Assembly: GCA_964472035.1 (NCBI GenBank)
Contig: CAYYIT010000058.1
Coordinates: 1 to 14,224, forward strand
Direction of reading: 5' to 3'
Origin: UBA3855 sp964472035
GTDB lineage: Bacteria > Bacillota > Clostridia > Oscillospirales > Ruminococcaceae
DNA: 14,224 nt
The notes under the pieces are model-generated. The model was given only the letters and a program-made list of their open reading frames with translations. It made no database searches and was not told the DNA's origin. Position numbers and translations under genes: made by a program. Each line of letters starts with the position of its first letter. Within the stretch, counting starts at the first letter, position 1. Shown piece after piece: positions 12,818 to 14,224 of the stretch.

Positions 12818-13996
12818 ATGTATCAGAGACAGGAGATCATCGTAAAGAAGAATGTACAGCTGATGGCACGCTATGCCGATGCGCTGGAGCTGAGTGCGGA
12901 TGCAGGTATGAGCGGTACGGAGGAAGAACAGTTCATGAAGTCCCGCTTCACTGAAGCAGAGATGGCAATGATCCGTGCAACCGAAAATGCCCATACCTAT
13001 CTCAATGTGATGGTGCAGTATTATCTGGATATTCTGGGGCTTTTTGAGAAGTTCCGCTACGAAACTTATGGGGAGCTGCAGCCCTATGTCACATTTAAAA
13101 CGGAACGTGATGAGACCGAGGATGAGATCCGTGTTGTGATCGAGGAATTCTGGAACAATGATTTTGAGCAGTCCTGCATCAACCCTCTGATGGAGGAGGG
13201 CTTCAAGGGCTGGGTGGATTATGAAAAGGTGCCGAAGGCTGTGCGCTTCCTTTACAACGGCATTGCGCAGCACGAATACCTGCAGAAAGAGTATGCGGAG
13301 CATCATGAGCTTTTTGGCGAAAGCCTGCGCTACAACTGCATTGCACGCTACTTTGATGAAATTTCCAATGGCGAAGGTGCAATCGGCATTTATGATCACG
13401 AGACAAACAGCTTTGACTTATATGGCTATGGCGGTGCCTGCAACGGCTGGTCGGGGGCGATTCTGGATGGTCATGAAATTGACAGAAGTGTTCTGGAACA
13501 GCAGCCGGACAAGCTCTGGTATGCGACCAATCCCATGGTCTGCTGGTACCCGATCGGTTCGGTAAATGCAGAGAACTATGCTGAAACGGAATACGGAGAG
13601 GATATCCAGCGTCTGTTTGATGTACTTGGGAAGGAGTATTCTCCAAATTGTCTTGATGGCGGATGCTTTGAGTATGATGACGGGACTTGGAATGAGGACG
13701 AGATCGAGCTCTACTATCTGATTGATGGCAGTGATGACGAACTGACGCCCTTTACATCATTGGAGCTCCTGGAGCTTCTGGACAGAATTGAGAATGCCAA
13801 TCGTATCTTCATTGAGGTGCAGAAAAAATCCTGTCAGCGCAATGGTCTGGATGATGCAGATTTTTTGAATCAGGGATTTACTTGTGGTCTGCTGTTCTAT
13901 TCTCATGATGGTGAGATCCTTTATGCAGAAGCGAACGGCATGGACGAAAACGGCATGAAGAACGGAGAGATTGTATTGCACTGTAAGAAGTTCTGA
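12818..13996 (+). CDS. Unrecognised acidic 392-residue protein
   Basis: ATG 12818 follows GGAGG (12805-12809) by 8 bases and is preferred over the in-frame ATG 12800, which lies before that ribosome site. I do not recognise the family. The N-terminal third is helical and acidic. A glycine-rich aromatic patch at about residues 202-217 (YGYGGACNGWSGAILDG) is the most distinctive feature; C-terminal residues (about 290-320) are very acidic with CFEYDDGTWNEDEIE. No signal peptide or membrane span is seen. It has its own promoter, so it may be a regulator, immunity-like or accessory protein of the operon, or an unrelated gene. Two tiny ORFs follow after 16 bases. Confidence 0.82.
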   Translation: MYQRQEIIVKKNVQLMARYADALELSADAGMSGTEEEQFMKSRFTEAEMAMIRATENAHTYLNVMVQYYLDILGLFEKFRYETYGELQPYVTFKTERDETEDEIRVVIEEFWNNDFEQSCINPLMEEGFKGWVDYEKVPKAVRFLYNGIAQHEYLQKEYAEHHELFGESLRYNCIARYFDEISNGEGAIGIYDHETNSFDLYGYGGACNGWSGAILDGHEIDRSVLEQQPDKLWYATNPMVCWYPIGSVNAENYAETEYGEDIQRLFDVLGKEYSPNCLDGGCFEYDDGTWNEDEIELYYLIDGSDDELTPFTSLELLELLDRIENANRIFIEVQKKSCQRNGLDDADFLNQGFTCGLLFYSHDGEILYAEANGMDENGMKNGEIVLHCKKF

Positions 13997-14012
13997 GAGG
14001 GAGACGGGAATA

Positions 14013-14105
14013 ATGAAAGCACTGATCTTTGCCGTGATCCTGTTCCTCCTTATCAAGGGCGGTACGGATATTTTACTTGACATCTTTTTCGGAGGGAAGA
14101 AATGA
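14013..14105 (+). CDS. Possible 30-residue hydrophobic peptide
   Basis: ATG 14013 is preceded by GAGAGGGAGACGGG and opens a 30-codon frame: a basic start (MKA), a hydrophobic run LIFAVILFLLI, then a polar and a second hydrophobic stretch, ending GGKK. One membrane segment is plausible. It starts 16 bases after the 392-residue gene and overlaps the following ORF, suggesting one transcript. Small membrane peptides can be toxins or accessory subunits, but nothing here identifies this one. Confidence 0.5.
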   Translation: MKALIFAVILFLLIKGGTDILLDIFFGGKK

Positions 14106-14188
14106 ATAGGATGGATGATATGACATATACGATCGGACAGGTGCGTGCAGCACTGATGGAGCAATGGAAAATCAAAACCACCCGTTGA
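14102..14188 (+). CDS. Possible 28-codon ORF, probably cut off by hairpin sequence
   Basis: ATG 14102 overlaps the stop of the preceding ORF (ATGA) and has GGAGGG at 14091-14096. The frame reads about 20 ordinary codons (segment DDMTYTIGQVRAAL) and then enters the hairpin at 14175, where its last codons and TGA stop are formed by hairpin bases. This suggests that the 3' end of a longer gene was replaced by an inserted element. It could also be a genuine tiny gene ending at a terminator hairpin. Confidence 0.45.
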   Translation: MNRMDDMTYTIGQVRAALMEQWKIKTTR

Positions 14189-14220
14189 ACGGGTGGTTTG
14201 AGGAAGCCCTATAAGGGCTT
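14175..14220. mobile_element. Tandem hairpins, possible end of an IS200/IS605-type element
   Basis: A perfect 12-bp inverted repeat has arms at 14175-14186 and 14188-14199 with essentially no free loop bases beyond one G; a second perfect 7-bp hairpin has arms AAGCCCT (14204-14210) and AGGGCTT (14214-14220) around ATA. TTGAT follows at 14219-14223, a target/TAM-like pentamer known for some members of this family (ISDra2). Paired subterminal palindromes are typical of IS200/IS605 and TnpB elements, but the window ends before any transposase. No T-tract follows either hairpin, so an intrinsic terminator is less likely. Confidence 0.45.
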
Positions 14221-14224
14221 GATA

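Noticed and set aside
12770..13399. 209-codon open frame on the - strand
   Set aside because: Antisense shadow of the 392-residue gene, which has a promoter, ribosome site and coding-like composition.
1..14224. CRISPR array, tRNA or rRNA
   Set aside because: No regularly spaced repeats and no recognisable RNA gene were seen on either strand.

Overview
The window looks like a chromosomal accessory region of a Gram-positive Bacillota, probably a gut or rumen clostridium of the Ruminococcus/Oscillospiraceae kind. That placement is inferred from strong GGAGG ribosome sites, sigma-A style promoters, moderate GC and protein style; there is no rRNA or marker gene. All supported genes are on the + strand. 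No tRNA, rRNA, CRISPR array or complete insertion sequence is visible.

Layout. (1) 1-901: the 3' part of a fusion of a YqiA-like alpha/beta hydrolase (nucleophile Ser apparently replaced by Gly) with a dual-specificity/tyrosine phosphatase domain; it continues off the left edge. (2) 902-1212: a regulatory intergenic region with a near-consensus promoter, a possible second extended -10 promoter, a 44-codon leader ORF overlapping the next start codon, and hairpins around the ribosome site. (3) 1213-2376: an unrecognised acidic 387-residue protein. (4) 2377-2660: a leader with a possible promoter, a small overlapping ORF and a terminator-like hairpin. (5) 2661-12697: a tightly packed five-gene operon: a BrxL-type AAA+ protein, a zinc-ribbon protein with two CbbX/SpoVK-type AAA+ domains, a 1030-residue protein joining three RNA-polymerase-alpha-CTD-like modules to a sigma-70 region-4-like helix-turn-helix, a ParB/Srx-domain protein, and a HIRAN-domain protein. 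Junctions are 1-nt overlap, 20, 2 and 11 nt. (6) 12698-13996: a promoter and an unrecognised acidic 392-residue protein. (7) 14013-14188: a 30-codon hydrophobic peptide ORF overlapping a 28-codon ORF that runs into (8) two strong adjacent hairpins at the right edge, which resemble the subterminal palindromes of an IS200/IS605-type element.

The candidate new system is the five-gene operon. BrxL is known from BREX phage-defence loci, but the BREX hallmarks PglZ, PglX and BrxC do not appear here. BrxL is instead embedded with another AAA+ remodeller and three proteins whose domains suggest DNA or transcription-complex recognition (alpha-CTD HhH modules, sigma-4 HTH, ParB, HIRAN). My inference is a multi-component anti-phage or mobile-element-control machine: the DNA-recognition subunits would sense or mark DNA, and the two ATPases would act on DNA or remodel complexes. 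No direct evidence of defence activity exists in the sequence, and the two unrecognised flanking proteins may or may not belong to it.
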